From positions 27,040 through 91,039 of the forward strand of contig JAPFCR010000009.1 in NCBI GenBank assembly GCA_026169375.1: a DNA stretch of 64,000 nt. The letters run 5' to 3'. The translations under genes and the position numbers were made by a program. This DNA comes from Sporosarcina sp. Lineage in GTDB: Bacteria > Bacillota > Bacilli > Bacillales_A > Planococcaceae. Shown in pieces: positions 44,495 to 53,446 of this stretch; within the stretch, counting starts at the first letter, position 1, and each line of letters opens with the position of its first letter. Below the pieces are notes generated by a model. That model did not search any database. It saw nothing but the letters and a program-made list of their open reading frames with translations, and was not told the DNA's origin.

Positions 44495-45745
44495 TCAAGT
44501 TTCTACATTTATATTTCGGCTTTTCGATAGCTCATTTTTACTTTTGAACTTGAATAAGAAGACAATTCCCAGCAAAACTTCCAAAACAGCAACAATTAAT
44601 GTGACATATCTCGTCCCTAAGTAATCAATTATAATTCCAGTAAATAATGCCCCTAGCTGCATAGAAAGCATGCTTGATGTGTTCCATAAGCCAAATACTC
44701 TTCCACGTAAATCACTAGCCACATGAGTTTGCATGACGTAACGTTCAAACGGCACTACAAAGCCCCCGACAAATGCAAATACAATCATCACCAGGATTCC
44801 TTGCCACAGATTAGATGTCAAGCCAAACAATGCCCAACTTGATCCCATTAATATATAAATATAGCCATAACGGTAAATGTTTTTAAAAAATATCTTATTA
44901 TTAGCAATCCAAATCCCTAAGAATACTGATGTTAATCCCTCAACTACATATAAAACACTCAAACCAACAGACGGGATTTGATAAACGGTATGCACCATCT
45001 GTTCAATCATCAGGTTGAACGAACCAATAATCAACCCACCAGTTAATGCAAACAATAATACATATTTAACGTAAACCTTATCTTTCGTAATCATTAATCC
45101 CGTTTTTATCTCCCCAAGGAAACTTCTTTCTTTCGCTTTCATTTTGAAATTCTTCACTTGGAGAGTCATTATCGTAAATCCAGCATAAACAAATGAAATA
45201 GAAGTCAGAATCCAAAAGAAATTAAGATTGATCAGGGTAACAAGCACCCCGCCTGAGGCTGCTCCTAGTAAACGTACTGCACTCGTTAGCGTAAAGTTTA
45301 ATGAATTGGCTACTGTTAAATCCTTTTCTTCGATAATCTCTGGAATAATGGTTTGTCTTGCTACTGTCGTCAAAGATCCAAGAATTCCAAGAAGAAATCG
45401 AATTATAAAAAATAAAATCCATGCAGTCCAACCCTCGAAAAGTGGAACAAAAATGAATAGCAAGTATAATGGGGCTTTTAAAAACTCGGTAACGACAATG
45501 ACTTTTTTAGTATCTAACCGGTCAACTAATCCACCTAGGATAAAACTCATAAATATCGGTACTAAACCACTCAGAGACCAGAGTATTCCTAACTGAAGAC
45601 CACTATCTGTTATTTCTCCTAGTAAAATAAGCATTGTGATAAATGCTCCCCAGGTTGTTAATCCGGTAACTGTCGTCGTACTTAATAACTTCCGATAATT
45701 AGTGTTATCCTTTAATATACGCAGAATTTCATTTTCCTTCTTCAA
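44495..45745 (-). CDS. MFS transporter, probable RiPP exporter
   Basis: The 416-residue protein has twelve hydrophobic segments and fits the MFS_3-type (MefA/TetP-like) family. It has the loop motif GGLVDRLDTKKVIVVTEFLK near residue 70 and later GLTSNLWQGILVMIVFAFVG. The gene lies between the protease-like gene and the acetyltransferase gene of the RiPP cluster, so export of, or immunity to, the peptide is the best guess. No ABC exporter is present in the cluster. Confidence 0.88.
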   Translation of the reverse strand: MKKENEILRILKDNTNYRKLLSTTTVTGLTTWGAFITMLILLGEITDSGLQLGILWSLSGLVPIFMSFILGGLVDRLDTKKVIVVTEFLKAPLYLLFIFVPLFEGWTAWILFFIIRFLLGILGSLTTVARQTIIPEIIEEKDLTVANSLNFTLTSAVRLLGAASGGVLVTLINLNFFWILTSISFVYAGFTIMTLQVKNFKMKAKERSFLGEIKTGLMITKDKVYVKYVLLFALTGGLIIGSFNLMIEQMVHTVYQIPSVGLSVLYVVEGLTSVFLGIWIANNKIFFKNIYRYGYIYILMGSSWALFGLTSNLWQGILVMIVFAFVGGFVVPFERYVMQTHVASDLRGRVFGLWNTSSMLSMQLGALFTGIIIDYLGTRYVTLIVAVLEVLLGIVFLFKFKSKNELSKSRNINVET

Positions 45746-45757
45746 ATTATCTTCTCC

Positions 45758-46567
45758 CTAGCTTTCTTGCCTTCTAATATGTTCGAAAAATTCTAATAGA
45801 TATGGGATGAAATATTCTCTTTTTTGTTCAGTAAGATAAATAATATCTTTTTTTCTACGCTGAAGTAAATATCTTATAAAGAAAAACCCGCAATTATAGC
45901 CCAACCATAATGGAATTTTCTCAACCTGATCCCCAAAAAGTGCAGAATATATTAGTTTGGGTTCATCGTCATATAAATGATTAATCAAAAACTCTCGATA
46001 AGAGTTAATTTCTTCTATAGGTAATTGTGTCGCCCAAGGATTTAAATAACTCTTGCCCAATACCTGAACAACAAAGTTTTCCGCTAAACCTTCTTCTATG
46101 ATATAATCTAATAAATTTTTCTTTCTAATATTATTATTGTCTTGAAGAATTAAATACCTTATGACATGATGATACTCGTGAACAAAGAGAGAACTAATAT
46201 TATCTAAAATATTTTTATGCTCTTCAAGATGCAATAGTAAATAAGTATTATTCTGAATATTATAACCGACTACTCCATTCAATTTCTCTAGAGCGAAAGA
46301 ATAATTGGGATTCAGTGATACTATGTGCAAATTTTGCTCTCCACCTTCATAATCTATTAAATTACTGCATTTTTTTTTTACATTTTGGATATGTTGGTAT
46401 ATCTCATTTTGTTCAATTAAGTTATTTTGTTCAGCTAATTTATAAAGTTCATCTTCTTTAGGTATAAATGCTCCTATTTTTTTAAATAATTCTATTGTCT
46501 CTTCGTCTATTTCAGATTCTTTACGATTAATAAGCTTGGTATTAATATTTTTAATATTTAATAGCAT
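45758..46567 (-). CDS. DUF2268-type zinc metalloprotease of the RiPP cluster
   Basis: The 269-residue protein resembles DUF2268 predicted zinc proteases. The metal motif HEYHH (HExxH) is in LFVHEYHHVIRYLI, about residue 132, with a downstream Glu in LLDYIIEEGLAENFVVQVLG as third ligand. The later LIYSALFGDQVEKIPLWLGY and GYNCGFFFIRYLL are typical of the family. I chose the ATG at 46567 after AGGAG. It lies inside the biosynthetic operon, so removal of the leader peptide is a reasonable role, not proved. Confidence 0.78.
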   Translation of the reverse strand: MLLNIKNINTKLINRKESEIDEETIELFKKIGAFIPKEDELYKLAEQNNLIEQNEIYQHIQNVKKKCSNLIDYEGGEQNLHIVSLNPNYSFALEKLNGVVGYNIQNNTYLLLHLEEHKNILDNISSLFVHEYHHVIRYLILQDNNNIRKKNLLDYIIEEGLAENFVVQVLGKSYLNPWATQLPIEEINSYREFLINHLYDDEPKLIYSALFGDQVEKIPLWLGYNCGFFFIRYLLQRRKKDIIYLTEQKREYFIPYLLEFFEHIRRQES

Positions 46568-46590
46568 AATAAATACTCCTATCACTTTAA

Positions 46591-47393
46591 TTAATTTCTT
46601 TCACTAAGAAGTTTATAAATGACACTCTCCACATGCGGGAAAAATAAAAGCCTATTAAAGTTCATGTGCGCTAAACTTATAATGGCATTAATTAAACCCT
46701 TATCTATATTTCTATCTTGGATAAAAGTTCGTAAAGAAGTCGAATATACCGGGTTTTCTTGGTCATTATCTATATATGTCATATTTTTAATTAAACTAAT
46801 TTCTTGTATATAACTTTTATAATTAATTTCCTGTTTATTATAATTAATTTTATTAATTCTTTCATCTAATGATTTAACTATTAAATCTATATTTTCAACC
46901 TTTAAGTTAAAAGATTCTACAGAATATGAAGCCCAAATTTCATGTAAAAATCTATATAACTCTTTTAAATCTTCTTTTTTAATTTCTAAACTATTAAATA
47001 ATAAAGAAGTTAAGTCTAAAGATAATAATATTTTTTCCTCTTCATTAATGTTATTTACGAAAGATGAAGTAAGATTAGAACTTTCACAGAATATGCTCTC
47101 TATAGTTGGTAAGTTTTGTTTACCGCCGTATCGTTTAACTTCCGGCTGATAATCTTTAATCATAGTGACGTCAGAACGTTTGAAAAATGAATCTTTTAAT
47201 ACTTTATTATTAAATATATTATCTTCAACACGTATTCTGGCAATAAATTTATTTTTTTCGAATAAACAGGAATAAAAAAACCTTACTTTCTCTTTTTTTA
47301 AAAAATTCGCAACCTCGTATATGAAATCTTTTTTTTTTCTACTTCAACAAATTCTTTTTTAATTGTTATCCATTGTGCTAAAATAACTTTCAA
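46591..47393 (-). CDS. SpaB_C/thiopeptide-type elimination protein, frame broken at A10
   Basis: This protein belongs to the lantibiotic-dehydratase C-terminal (SpaB_C) family, which removes glutamate from glutamylated Ser/Thr to give dehydro residues. The signature is MIKDYQPEVKRYGGKQNLPT followed by IESIFCESSNL. The in-frame part with a visible ATG begins only at 47163, too late for the family. Upstream codons (RFFYSCLFEKNKFIARIRVE) belong to it and stay open to 47328. There a run of ten A on the minus strand (47329-47338) shifts the frame; with eleven A it would join WITIKKEFVEVE and reach back to about 47393, overlapping the LanB end. The start codon is not resolved (TTG at 47393 is possible). 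Whether slippage restores the protein is open. Confidence 0.75.
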
Positions 47394-49746
47394 CCCCCAG
47401 TTCAAAAGTGGTATTAAGAAAATCACCAACATAATCTTTTCTATCTACTGCATTAGGCAGACACTCCTCTAAAAGTAAGAAATTACATTTTTTTACGATA
47501 CGGAAAAGTAATTTATAAGAGGTTAATATTTTCAAGTTTATATATTGAGGTTTAAAAACATCATTCATTTGATCTAAGTTATTGATGTTTTTTACATCTA
47601 TTGGTCTTACATAAAATTCAAAAGGAATTTTTCCTGTTTCAACGTCTCTTATTAGTTGAGAATAAAAATCCATTTCATTGTTATGATTATTATATTTTTC
47701 AATATTTAATATCCACTTATTTCTAGACAAAATAATATCTCCTGTTTTTACTCGTGGTATAATATTCGTTCTACTTTTTGTAATTTCTACCCAATCGCGA
47801 TATGCAGCCTTCCTATTTAAATCTAGATTTATAGAGTCTAAATGATTAACATCACATAAAAACCGATGAAGTATTGGAAGCATCCTCGAGGAAATAGAAC
47901 TTAAATTTATTGGTAAAACTTTATAATCCTTAAAGTAAAACTCCAACTCTTTTGTTTCATAGTTCACTCGTAGAGAAAGATCCTTTAAACTACCACCATT
48001 AAATATGTTTTCTAAGTCTAATGTGTGTTTTGTGACTATTGGATGGACATTCGCATTGAAACCATATAACCCATATAAATCTAAATAGTCAAACCTACTA
48101 TTCTCCAGACTTCTTTTATGCATTTCCATAATGACTTTTTGATTATAATCAGAATCCTTTAGTTTAGTGAACATTCTTCCATATCCGCTATATATATTAT
48201 TTAACACGAAAAAATTATTTTTTAATGGTTGAATAAAATATGTATACGAATATGGTTTTCTAGAAAAGTAATTCATAGTTGAATAGATTTTTTTGATTTT
48301 ATGTTCACTTAATATAGTTTCTCGGTTATGATGAATATTTATTTTGACTTCATTAATTAATTCATTTCTTAAAGAAATAATATTGGCTATTTGTTTATTC
48401 GATATTTCTTCCTTTTTGTCCTCGAAATCATATAGTAATTCTATTAATTCTATCATTGATATCTCTTTTGTTTCTCCAATGTATTCTATAAACTTATACT
48501 GTAAAATAATGGAGTCATCAAATAATAAAACCAGTTTATTCAAGCTTTTCATTTCTTGTTCTTCCAACTGAAACCTATTAAAATTAACGATTTTTTTTAA
48601 ATAAACATCTTCATAAATATTTTTCGCCCCCTTTTCTTCATCATTCAAATTGTTCAGAATTTTCTTCCTGTCGTTTCCTAATACAATATTTTTTAATTTA
48701 GGAGGATTTACTCTCTCTAAATCTCTATAACTCTTAATCTCTAAAACTCCTGCTTCTATCATTAGGTCAATATATTCATCAACCTCTTCGCCTGGGAGAG
48801 AAAAGAAACTTTCAATCACTTTATATAATTGTTTATAGTCTAGGACTTTATTTTCATACTTAACTATAAAACCCTCAATCAATTGATTATATTCAATTTT
48901 AATTAGTTTATTTTTATTATTTATTACTAGATTTCTATGATTAACATTTTCCTTTTTTAGAATTTTTATATACTTTTCATCAATCCATATATTTTTATTC
49001 ACCTCATATAAATCATCATACTCTAAACCTGGATTAATTAAACTAAAAGACGCCTGAGTTTCATATAGATCTTTATTATACTCATTATAATTAAAATTAG
49101 TTGAAGATGATGCCATTAGGCGTGCATTTCCCTGAAAACAAAAAAAACTAAATGGACTAGTTTTATAAGTTGCCCTAGTTAAATATTTATATAATGCTAT
49201 AATTAGATCATTGGTTTTTTTATTGGATATTTTTTTACTTTTTTCTTCTATAAATTTATTTAACTCATTTAGGTAGTTTAACGAACTGAGACACAAAGCT
49301 CTATCGAGTATACTCTTATTTGACATATATATATCGATTAAATGTTTTATCTCAAAATCTGATATGTAAAAGCTATTTCTTTTCAGGTTTTGTACTTTTT
49401 TAAATTTCATTCTCAAGTAAATATATTTGTCTATTTGTTCTTTCAGACTGTCAACTGAAATAATACTAGGCACATCTATAGAATCAATATTCTTTAGTCT
49501 TTGTACCTTTCTTTTCAATTTCAAACATTTTTTTCTTATATCGGTATCTTCAATCTTATTGATAAAGTCATATAGTACACTGTCTATAATTATTGCAATA
49601 GATTTAATGTTTTTTTCTAAAGAGAGTTGTTCTTTTTCTAGTTGGTAAAAAGAACATTCATTGCTTGATAGAAAAATGAAATCATCAGGTTTAATTGCTG
49701 CTATTCTTAAAATGACATCTTTATTCTCCAATAATTTCAATGCCAT
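47359..49746 (-). CDS. Lantibiotic dehydratase, glutamylation domain (LanB N-terminal type)
   Basis: The 795-residue protein matches the N-terminal family of LanB dehydratases, which use glutamyl-tRNA to activate Ser/Thr in the precursor. Typical segments: RATYKTSPFSFFCFQGNARL near residue 195, NGGSLKDLSLRVNYETKELE near 590, SSRMLPILHRFLCDVNHLDS near 630 and VKTGDIILSRNKWILN. Single-gene LanB proteins are about 1000 residues; here the elimination part is a separate downstream gene, as in goadsporin (GodF and GodG) and thiopeptides. The ATG at 49746 abuts GGGGGG; a TTG two codons later may be the real start. The gene is AT-rich compared with flanking genes. Confidence 0.88.
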   Translation of the reverse strand: MALKLLENKDVILRIAAIKPDDFIFLSSNECSFYQLEKEQLSLEKNIKSIAIIIDSVLYDFINKIEDTDIRKKCLKLKRKVQRLKNIDSIDVPSIISVDSLKEQIDKYIYLRMKFKKVQNLKRNSFYISDFEIKHLIDIYMSNKSILDRALCLSSLNYLNELNKFIEEKSKKISNKKTNDLIIALYKYLTRATYKTSPFSFFCFQGNARLMASSSTNFNYNEYNKDLYETQASFSLINPGLEYDDLYEVNKNIWIDEKYIKILKKENVNHRNLVINNKNKLIKIEYNQLIEGFIVKYENKVLDYKQLYKVIESFFSLPGEEVDEYIDLMIEAGVLEIKSYRDLERVNPPKLKNIVLGNDRKKILNNLNDEEKGAKNIYEDVYLKKIVNFNRFQLEEQEMKSLNKLVLLFDDSIILQYKFIEYIGETKEISMIELIELLYDFEDKKEEISNKQIANIISLRNELINEVKINIHHNRETILSEHKIKKIYSTMNYFSRKPYSYTYFIQPLKNNFFVLNNIYSGYGRMFTKLKDSDYNQKVIMEMHKRSLENSRFDYLDLYGLYGFNANVHPIVTKHTLDLENIFNGGSLKDLSLRVNYETKELEFYFKDYKVLPINLSSISSRMLPILHRFLCDVNHLDSINLDLNRKAAYRDWVEITKSRTNIIPRVKTGDIILSRNKWILNIEKYNNHNNEMDFYSQLIRDVETGKIPFEFYVRPIDVKNINNLDQMNDVFKPQYINLKILTSYKLLFRIVKKCNFLLLEECLPNAVDRKDYVGDFLNTTFELGVESYFSTMDNN

Positions 49747-49760
49747 CCCCCCAAGTTATT

Positions 49761-50444
49761 TTATGCTAAAACATATGAGTATAAAGGATAAAAGTTATCA
49801 CTTAAATTCAAGTATTTCTTCACTCTCGCATCATAAAAACCCCCAATTGCACAGCTTTCTATGTTTAAATGATCGGATACAATTGAGATGTTTTGTCCAA
49901 TATGTCCACATTCAATTAAACAGTATCTATAGCCCCTAGCTCCATATTTATTCATCATATTAGTAATATTACAGACGAAAAAAATCATACATCCCACATT
50001 TTCTGTGAAATTATTACTTGGAACATTTAAACGAGGAATATTTGAGAATCCATTTATATAATTCAATGATATTTTTTCACGGTTATAATGATAAACTCCC
50101 TTTTCAATCCCCTCTACATTTTGAATAACTACATATAATTCCAATGGATATATGCCACCAGCAGATGGAGCTTTTAAGCTTTTATCGTTCTTGAACCTGT
50201 AAGAGTTATATAATAAATTTAATAGCTGTTCTCTGTGTAGGGGTTCCTTCGCAGACATAGGCCTTTTTGATGAAAGATTTGGCAAAATTTCTTTATAGCT
50301 TAACTCAATCGATATATCGTTTAAGTTCTCGACCAAATGTATTTCATTTTCATATCCGAAAACGCTTCCTTTTTCATATTTCAATTGATCACTATAGTTA
50401 GTAGTATTATAATGAAAAAGATCTATTAGTTCTTTCTGTTCCAT
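49761..50444 (-). CDS. SagB-type azoline dehydrogenase (nitroreductase fold)
   Basis: The 227-residue flavoprotein should oxidise thiazolines/oxazolines in the peptide to aromatic azoles. The SagB/ThcOx signature is seen: RFKNDKSLKAPSAGGIYPLE (about 83-102), VYHYNREKISL, and the FMN-binding C-terminal region GARGYRYCLIECGHIGQNIS and ESCAIGGFYDARVKKYL. The gene starts 15 bases after ycaO. It acts after the cyclodehydratase. Confidence 0.9.
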   Translation of the reverse strand: MEQKELIDLFHYNTTNYSDQLKYEKGSVFGYENEIHLVENLNDISIELSYKEILPNLSSKRPMSAKEPLHREQLLNLLYNSYRFKNDKSLKAPSAGGIYPLELYVVIQNVEGIEKGVYHYNREKISLNYINGFSNIPRLNVPSNNFTENVGCMIFFVCNITNMMNKYGARGYRYCLIECGHIGQNISIVSDHLNIESCAIGGFYDARVKKYLNLSDNFYPLYSYVLA

Positions 50445-50459
50445 ATTTTCATCTTCTTT

Positions 50460-51635
50460 CTAAGGAAAAGGGTGAGGTTCCATATTTATCCTTCTATTTA
50501 AGTCTCTCGATTTTTGTGTAAGCCTTTCACAATGAAGCATAGGTGAACCAGTTGATAGAAAAGCTAGTTCTGGTATTATAACTCTAACGACCTTAAAACC
50601 AATTTCACTAACATCTGTAGTTGTTAAATCTTTGAAAAAAACATTTATGTTTTTATCTCTAATCCTATTTATTACTTGCTCTAATCTTGGTTCCTTTTTT
50701 TCTATACTTGGATATTCTTTTACATTCATAGACATTCCCGAACACTTTATCAGGCTATCTAACAGGTAGTCCTTCTTATTGTTTAAATAATATATAGGTC
50801 GTTCTGATAAATCTTTTGGATTTTCCAAACTATCTGGGATCGGTATATTATGCAGCAATGTAGCTTCCACGTAAATAGAGTATCCCCCTAACCCTTCTTC
50901 TAATGCCTTTCTAATTGCTTTACTATAATTAAAGTTAGCTGCACATGCTACATAAAAACCATCTGAGTTTTCTTTCTTTATAATTGTTAAAACTACTGGA
51001 ACATCAAATTCAGTTGAGATATCATAAATTTCAACTTTTAATCCAGCATTATATGCTTTATTTAATAGTATTTTTATTTCGATTTCTTCTATAGTATTTA
51101 TATCAATTTTAAATCTTCCATAACCTAACATCCAAAATAGAACAAAAGCATCTCTTTCGATACATTCACACAAACCACGAATAATTGCCCCTTGTAAAGT
51201 ATTAAAAGCAGCTAGCCCTGTTGAAATTATATCTCTAATAGGCGGATAATTAGTTTTATTTAAATAAACCATTTCACTAGGTATTAATGCCTTTTCTTTA
51301 GACAAAATATTCTCTACCACGCTCCACTCCCTACTCGAAATGTTATCATATTTTTTATTAGCTCTTGTGATACTATCAATATTGATTTTATTAACCATAT
51401 TATTTTTTGGACATATACTCTGGAAGTTCTCTGGTTTTATGGATGCGCAATATCGTTCTATTGCTTCTCCCATTGCCGCGATCAAAGAATCGTTCTCATA
51501 AATAGAAAATCCTGAACCCGTTGTTAAACTTGCCCCCCTATTAATAACTGCAAGATGTCTATATATTTTTGGGAGTCCGGCTTGAGTTTCTATAGTTTTT
51601 ACTTCATCAAAAAAAAATAATGTATCACTTATCAT
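50460..51635 (-). CDS. YcaO cyclodehydratase of the RiPP cluster
   Basis: The 391-residue enzyme uses ATP to turn Cys (or Ser/Thr) into azolines. Typical features: GSGFSIYENDSLIAAMGEAI ERYC (ATP-binding region, split here), GLAAFNTLQGAIIRGLCECI ERDAF, and the Pro-rich C-terminus MEPHPFP, which in TOMM YcaO enzymes is needed for activity. It overlaps the upstream E1-like gene by 4 bases (ATGA), so the two subunits are made together. Confidence 0.93.
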   Translation of the reverse strand: MISDTLFFFDEVKTIETQAGLPKIYRHLAVINRGASLTTGSGFSIYENDSLIAAMGEAIERYCASIKPENFQSICPKNNMVNKINIDSITRANKKYDNISSREWSVVENILSKEKALIPSEMVYLNKTNYPPIRDIISTGLAAFNTLQGAIIRGLCECIERDAFVLFWMLGYGRFKIDINTIEEIEIKILLNKAYNAGLKVEIYDISTEFDVPVVLTIIKKENSDGFYVACAANFNYSKAIRKALEEGLGGYSIYVEATLLHNIPIPDSLENPKDLSERPIYYLNNKKDYLLDSLIKCSGMSMNVKEYPSIEKKEPRLEQVINRIRDKNINVFFKDLTTTDVSEIGFKVVRVIIPELAFLSTGSPMLHCERLTQKSRDLNRRINMEPHPFP

Positions 51636-52438
51636 CGTATCAACTCCTGTTTAAATCTGCATACTTCGCAATTAGGAAACTTTAAAATCCTATTTTTTTT
51701 GACAGTTAATTCAGATAAATTAAAATTGAATACAGTATTGAAGGTGTTGACATATGTGTTATCCTTAATAAACCTAATAACTTCATGGGTAATAATGTCT
51801 GATAAACTATTATGTATATGGCCTAACGGTTCATTAAAATCATGATTTTTAATTACATTTGTTCTATCTAAGCATTCACTACAAGGTCCATCTGCAATAG
51901 AAAATAGCGGTCCCACGAAATTACTATTACCAAATAGTGACACATTTAAAAAGTAGACACCCTTTTCAATGGCTATTTTTTCTATTGTTTTTATAAAAGG
52001 CTTGTTATAAAAAGAATTGATACATAAGATTAAAGTTGAATGACCAATTTTGATATGTTTTTCTATGTTTTTATGATCATTAATAATAACCTTCTCAAAA
52101 GGTAAATCATTATAATAGAGAGTCTTTTGTAACCTTTTACTTTGCTTGAATTCATCAGAAACTATTAATAATTTGAGGTTATATTGTTTGTTTTCTTTTA
52201 AAAGTCCCAATTCGTTTAGTTGATTAATTATTTCTATTAAATCTTTTTTATTTACTGCCATCTCTTTACTAATCGTCTCTAACGAATTCGCCCCTGTGAG
52301 ATATTGTAAAAACTCATTAAATAAAGATAAATTTTCTCCGTAAATCTCATATTTTTTTTGGGTATTTTTATTTAAAAGGTAACTACTATTCTCATTTATC
52401 TTATATTGACCAGTTAATTCGTAAAAAATTTTATTCAA
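51632..52438 (-). CDS. E1-like partner of YcaO (TOMM leader-recognition protein)
   Basis: The 268-residue protein has the layout of the ocin_ThiF-like/cyclodehydratase partner that binds the leader peptide and presents it to YcaO. An N-terminal winged-helix region (LYNKFLQYLTGANSLETISK-like stretch at about 40-60, then NELGLLKENKQYNLK) is followed by a Rossmann-like part. Two zinc-binding Cys pairs are visible, PCSECLDR (about 181-188) and FPNCEVCRF near the end. It is the first biosynthetic gene after the precursor. Confidence 0.82.
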   Translation of the reverse strand: MNKIFYELTGQYKINENSSYLLNKNTQKKYEIYGENLSLFNEFLQYLTGANSLETISKEMAVNKKDLIEIINQLNELGLLKENKQYNLKLLIVSDEFKQSKRLQKTLYYNDLPFEKVIINDHKNIEKHIKIGHSTLILCINSFYNKPFIKTIEKIAIEKGVYFLNVSLFGNSNFVGPLFSIADGPCSECLDRTNVIKNHDFNEPLGHIHNSLSDIITHEVIRFIKDNTYVNTFNTVFNFNLSELTVKKNRILKFPNCEVCRFKQELIR

Positions 52439-52577
52439 CCCCCATAAGTTATTTTCATATTTAATGTTTTGAAGTATGTATAATTATCCTTATGGCACTT
52501 TTATATTTTCTAAAAGTTCAAATCATCCAAACACTCTTTTTAAAAAACTACCTATCGATGTTCAGTTCAGCAATATA
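52439..52577. other. Gap between precursor hairpin and first biosynthetic gene
   Basis: About 140 bases, AT-rich, no coding signal. It may be the untranslated leader of the biosynthetic operon read through the hairpin. Confidence 0.4.
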
Positions 52578-52621
52578 AAAGTTATCAGAGCAAACGTGTA
52601 AGCGCTTGCTCTGATAACTTT
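52578..52621 (-). terminator. Attenuating hairpin after the precursor gene
   Basis: AAAGTTATCAGAGCAA and TTGCTCTGATAACTTT form a 16-pair stem over a 12-base loop, two bases after the precursor stop. A TTTTATATT tract follows on the minus strand. Partial readthrough would give much precursor and less enzyme, a common RiPP arrangement. Confidence 0.8.
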
Positions 52622-52622
52622 A

Positions 52623-52775
52623 TTAATTCTTGTCTGCAGACTTAGAATCCGGAGATAATCCAGTTGGAGCTTCACAGCCACCACTAGTCGCCCCACAGCT
52701 TCCCGCCTGCAATAACTGCTCAATTGTTTCAACTTTTCCATCTACATTAGTTACTTCTTTGATTTTGATTTTCAT
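52623..52775 (-). CDS. RiPP precursor peptide (50 aa)
   Basis: This small gene starts at the ATG at 52775 with GGAGGTGAG eight bases before it and a promoter close upstream. The leader part is MKIKIKEVTNVDGKVETIEQ LLQAG, acidic and helical. The C-terminal part, about residues 24-50, carries the modifiable residues: Ser26, Cys27, Thr30, Ser31, Cys34, Thr38, Ser41, Ser44 and Ser46, in the context SCGATSGGCEAPTGLSPDS. Cys27 and Cys34 are the only azole candidates of the Cys type. The gene stands directly before the E1-like, YcaO, SagB and LanB genes, which need such a substrate. The cleavage site is not known; after LLQAG is one guess. Confidence 0.88.
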   Translation of the reverse strand: MKIKIKEVTNVDGKVETIEQLLQAGSCGATSGGCEAPTGLSPDSKSADKN

Positions 52776-52796
52776 GTTTTCTCACCTCCATTTTTC

Positions 52797-52825
52797 ACTT
52801 TACAGCAAATTGAGTGAAAAGTCAA
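52797..52825 (-). promoter_or_regulatory. Promoter of the RiPP operon
   Basis: On the minus strand TTGACT (52825-52820) and TAAAGT (52802-52797) are 17 bases apart, a good housekeeping-type promoter. Transcription would start only about 15 bases before the precursor ATG, so the ribosome binding site is at the very 5' end of the mRNA. Confidence 0.7.
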
Positions 52826-52892
52826 ATGATATTCTACATTCAGAAAGATACCTTGTGATAGATTCTTTGAAGTGAGATTAATATTAAAGGAA

Positions 52893-53049
52893 TCATAAAT
52901 CTAGCTGCGCTTCTGCAGGTTGATGTGTGAGGCGTTCATAATTTTTATCTCTTGATTCATCTTCGATATCATCTCTTCCATCACGCCATTCTTTTATAAA
53001 GTACGAGACTGTTCGATATGATTCTTTAAAACCTAATTCTTGAAGTGCC
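52893..53049 (-). pseudogene. IS21-family istA fragment
   Basis: The frame reads ALQELGFKESYRTVSYFIKE WRDGRD, then NYERLTHQPAEAQLDL and a stop. IstA transposases have the same stretch (GF-x-GSYRTV, then ERLEHPPAEAQVDF) between the DNA-binding and catalytic parts. Only about 50 codons remain. With istB at 43634 it brackets the RiPP cluster. Confidence 0.8.
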
Positions 53050-53446
53050 AAGAAAATACCTTAGTTTGTTCTTCGACTTTTCTTTTTTAATTACTGACCT
53101 TCCCAAAGCCAGTCTGATAAAATTGTTTTCAGGCATTGTCAGCATTCCTTTCGACCTCCGCTGTGTTTGATTCAACACCAATAACAGTAGAGAAATTATG
53201 GAAGGCAGGCAAGCCTTTTTATTTAAATTCAAATTGCAGTGTTATGTATTTTGTTTTGCATAACTCTGTACTTTTATTTTGCACTACACAGGTCCAAACA
53301 AAGAATACCAAATCCCTGGTACATCAAGCGGCTTAGCATGTAATCTTACTACCATAAATCTCTTGTGGAGTGATGGTAAGGATAAAAATTATAAAAAACA
53401 TAATAACATTATTGGAAATCATCTCCACGTAAGGCTTATAAATGAA
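53050..53446. other. Decayed region beside the istA fragment
   Basis: It contains short frames in several phases that may be the rest of istA or other dead DNA. No credible gene is seen. Confidence 0.4.

Noticed and set aside
44014..52438. Cluster as a classical thiopeptide or lanthipeptide
   Set aside because: The precursor core has only two Cys and no thiopeptide-type Ser/Cys pattern, and no LanC-type cyclase is present; YcaO and SagB argue against a lanthipeptide.
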